NCBI GenBank assembly: GCA_005883115.1
Contig: VAZQ01000296.1
Location: 1,910 to 7,724 of the forward strand
Direction: 5' to 3'
DNA: 5,815 bases
From: Alphaproteobacteria bacterium
GTDB taxonomy: Bacteria > Pseudomonadota > Alphaproteobacteria > Rhizobiales > Xanthobacteraceae
A program made the position numbers and the translations under genes. Below are positions 5,645 to 5,815 of this stretch, in pieces. Position 1 is the first letter of the stretch. Each line of letters begins with the position of its first letter. Below the pieces are notes generated by a model that saw only the letters and a program-made list of their open reading frames with translations, made no database searches and was not told the origin of the DNA.

Positions 5645-5662
5645 TGTGGCTGAGGAGCCACA
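5645..5662. promoter_or_regulatory. 18-bp inverted repeat between divergent genes, possible operator
   Basis: TGTGGCT at 5645-5651 and AGCCACA at 5656-5662 form a perfect 7-bp dyad with a 4-nt centre. It lies between two divergently oriented genes and just upstream of a TATAAA box, a position that suits a regulator binding site better than a terminator. An overlapping alternative pairing, CTCAG (5638-5642) with CTGAG (5650-5654), is also possible. Confidence 0.35.
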
Positions 5663-5683
5663 GTCGTCCCTTTCGTCTTTGGT

Positions 5684-5689
5684 TATAAA
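5684..5689 (+). promoter_or_regulatory. Possible -10 box for the last gene
   Basis: TATAAA matches five of six positions of the sigma-70 -10 box and would place transcription start near 5696, giving a leader of about 20 bases to the ATG at 5716. No convincing -35 box is visible. Confidence 0.35.
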
Positions 5690-5715
5690 TGAACGGGGAA
5701 CGAGAGGGGGCAAAC

Positions 5716-5815
5716 ATGGGACTCGTACGCGGGTCTCAGTGGGTCGTATGGGGTGGCTTGGCCGTTTTGCTTTACGCTGGCCTCGCCAATCACGGCCGAG
5801 ACGTCAAAGTGGCGC
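5716..5815 (+). CDS. N-terminal start of a membrane or exported protein (3' end outside window)
   Basis: ATG at 5716 is preceded by GAGAGGGGG ending five bases upstream and opens a frame that runs to the window edge (33 codons seen). It begins MGLVRGSQWVVWGGLAVLLYAGLANHG: one positive charge, then a hydrophobic stretch from about residue 9 to 24, consistent with a signal anchor or signal peptide. An in-frame ATG at 5689 would add nine charged residues but overlaps the likely -10 box and has no ribosome binding site. Too little is visible to name a family. Confidence 0.55.
   Translation, partial: MGLVRGSQWVVWGGLAVLLYAGLANHGRDVKVA

Noticed and set aside
1..5815. CRISPR arrays, tRNA/rRNA genes, IS elements, toxin-antitoxin or phage-defence modules
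   Set aside because: No regularly spaced repeats, cloverleaf-like sequence, transposase or integrase motifs, or paired small toxin/antitoxin genes were seen.

Overview
The window reads as GC-rich chromosomal DNA of an alphaproteobacterium, most likely of the Bradyrhizobium/Rhodopseudomonas group (order Hyphomicrobiales). This is inferred from the strong GC bias at third codon positions, purine-rich ribosome binding sites, and protein types that recur in that group: an HtrA-like protein with the TIGYL motif, a small CPxTG/CPACG protein, and a beta-propeller protein with a c-type heme motif. No database was consulted, so the genus is a guess. There is no sign of an IS element, prophage, CRISPR array, tRNA or rRNA.

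Layout, left to right. The 3' end of a membrane-protein gene (2-181, +) faces a small SRPBCC/AHSA1-like gene (288-689, -). A divergent intergenic region of about 155 bp leads to a large secreted protein (846-2513, +) that joins a carboxypeptidase-regulatory-like domain, one CxxCH heme site and a virginiamycin-B-lyase-like propeller. On the same strand follow a PDZ protein with an HtrA-type fold whose catalytic triad is lost (2629-3603) and a 66-residue putative zinc-binding protein (3812-4012). The last of these converges with a 1-Cys peroxiredoxin gene (4068-4730, -). The roughly 390 bp upstream of the peroxiredoxin hold no confident gene. They do contain a 42-codon open frame ending in the peroxiredoxin ribosome binding site, an 8-bp-stem hairpin, and an orphan coding-like frame. 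A single-pass membrane protein of unknown function follows (5118-5534, -), divergent from the 5' end of another membrane or exported protein (5716 onward, +).

How the genes relate. Gaps of 100-200 bp and changing strands suggest mostly single-gene transcription units, not one pathway or operon. Loose themes are envelope or periplasmic proteins (heme-propeller protein, two membrane proteins) and stress handling (peroxiredoxin, HtrA-like pseudoprotease). I see no convincing new multi-gene system. The most notable points are the HtrA-like protein lacking all three triad residues, a perfect 18-bp in-frame tandem duplication in the propeller gene, the three-module architecture of that gene, the small frame abutting the peroxiredoxin start, and an 18-bp inverted repeat between the last two divergent genes.
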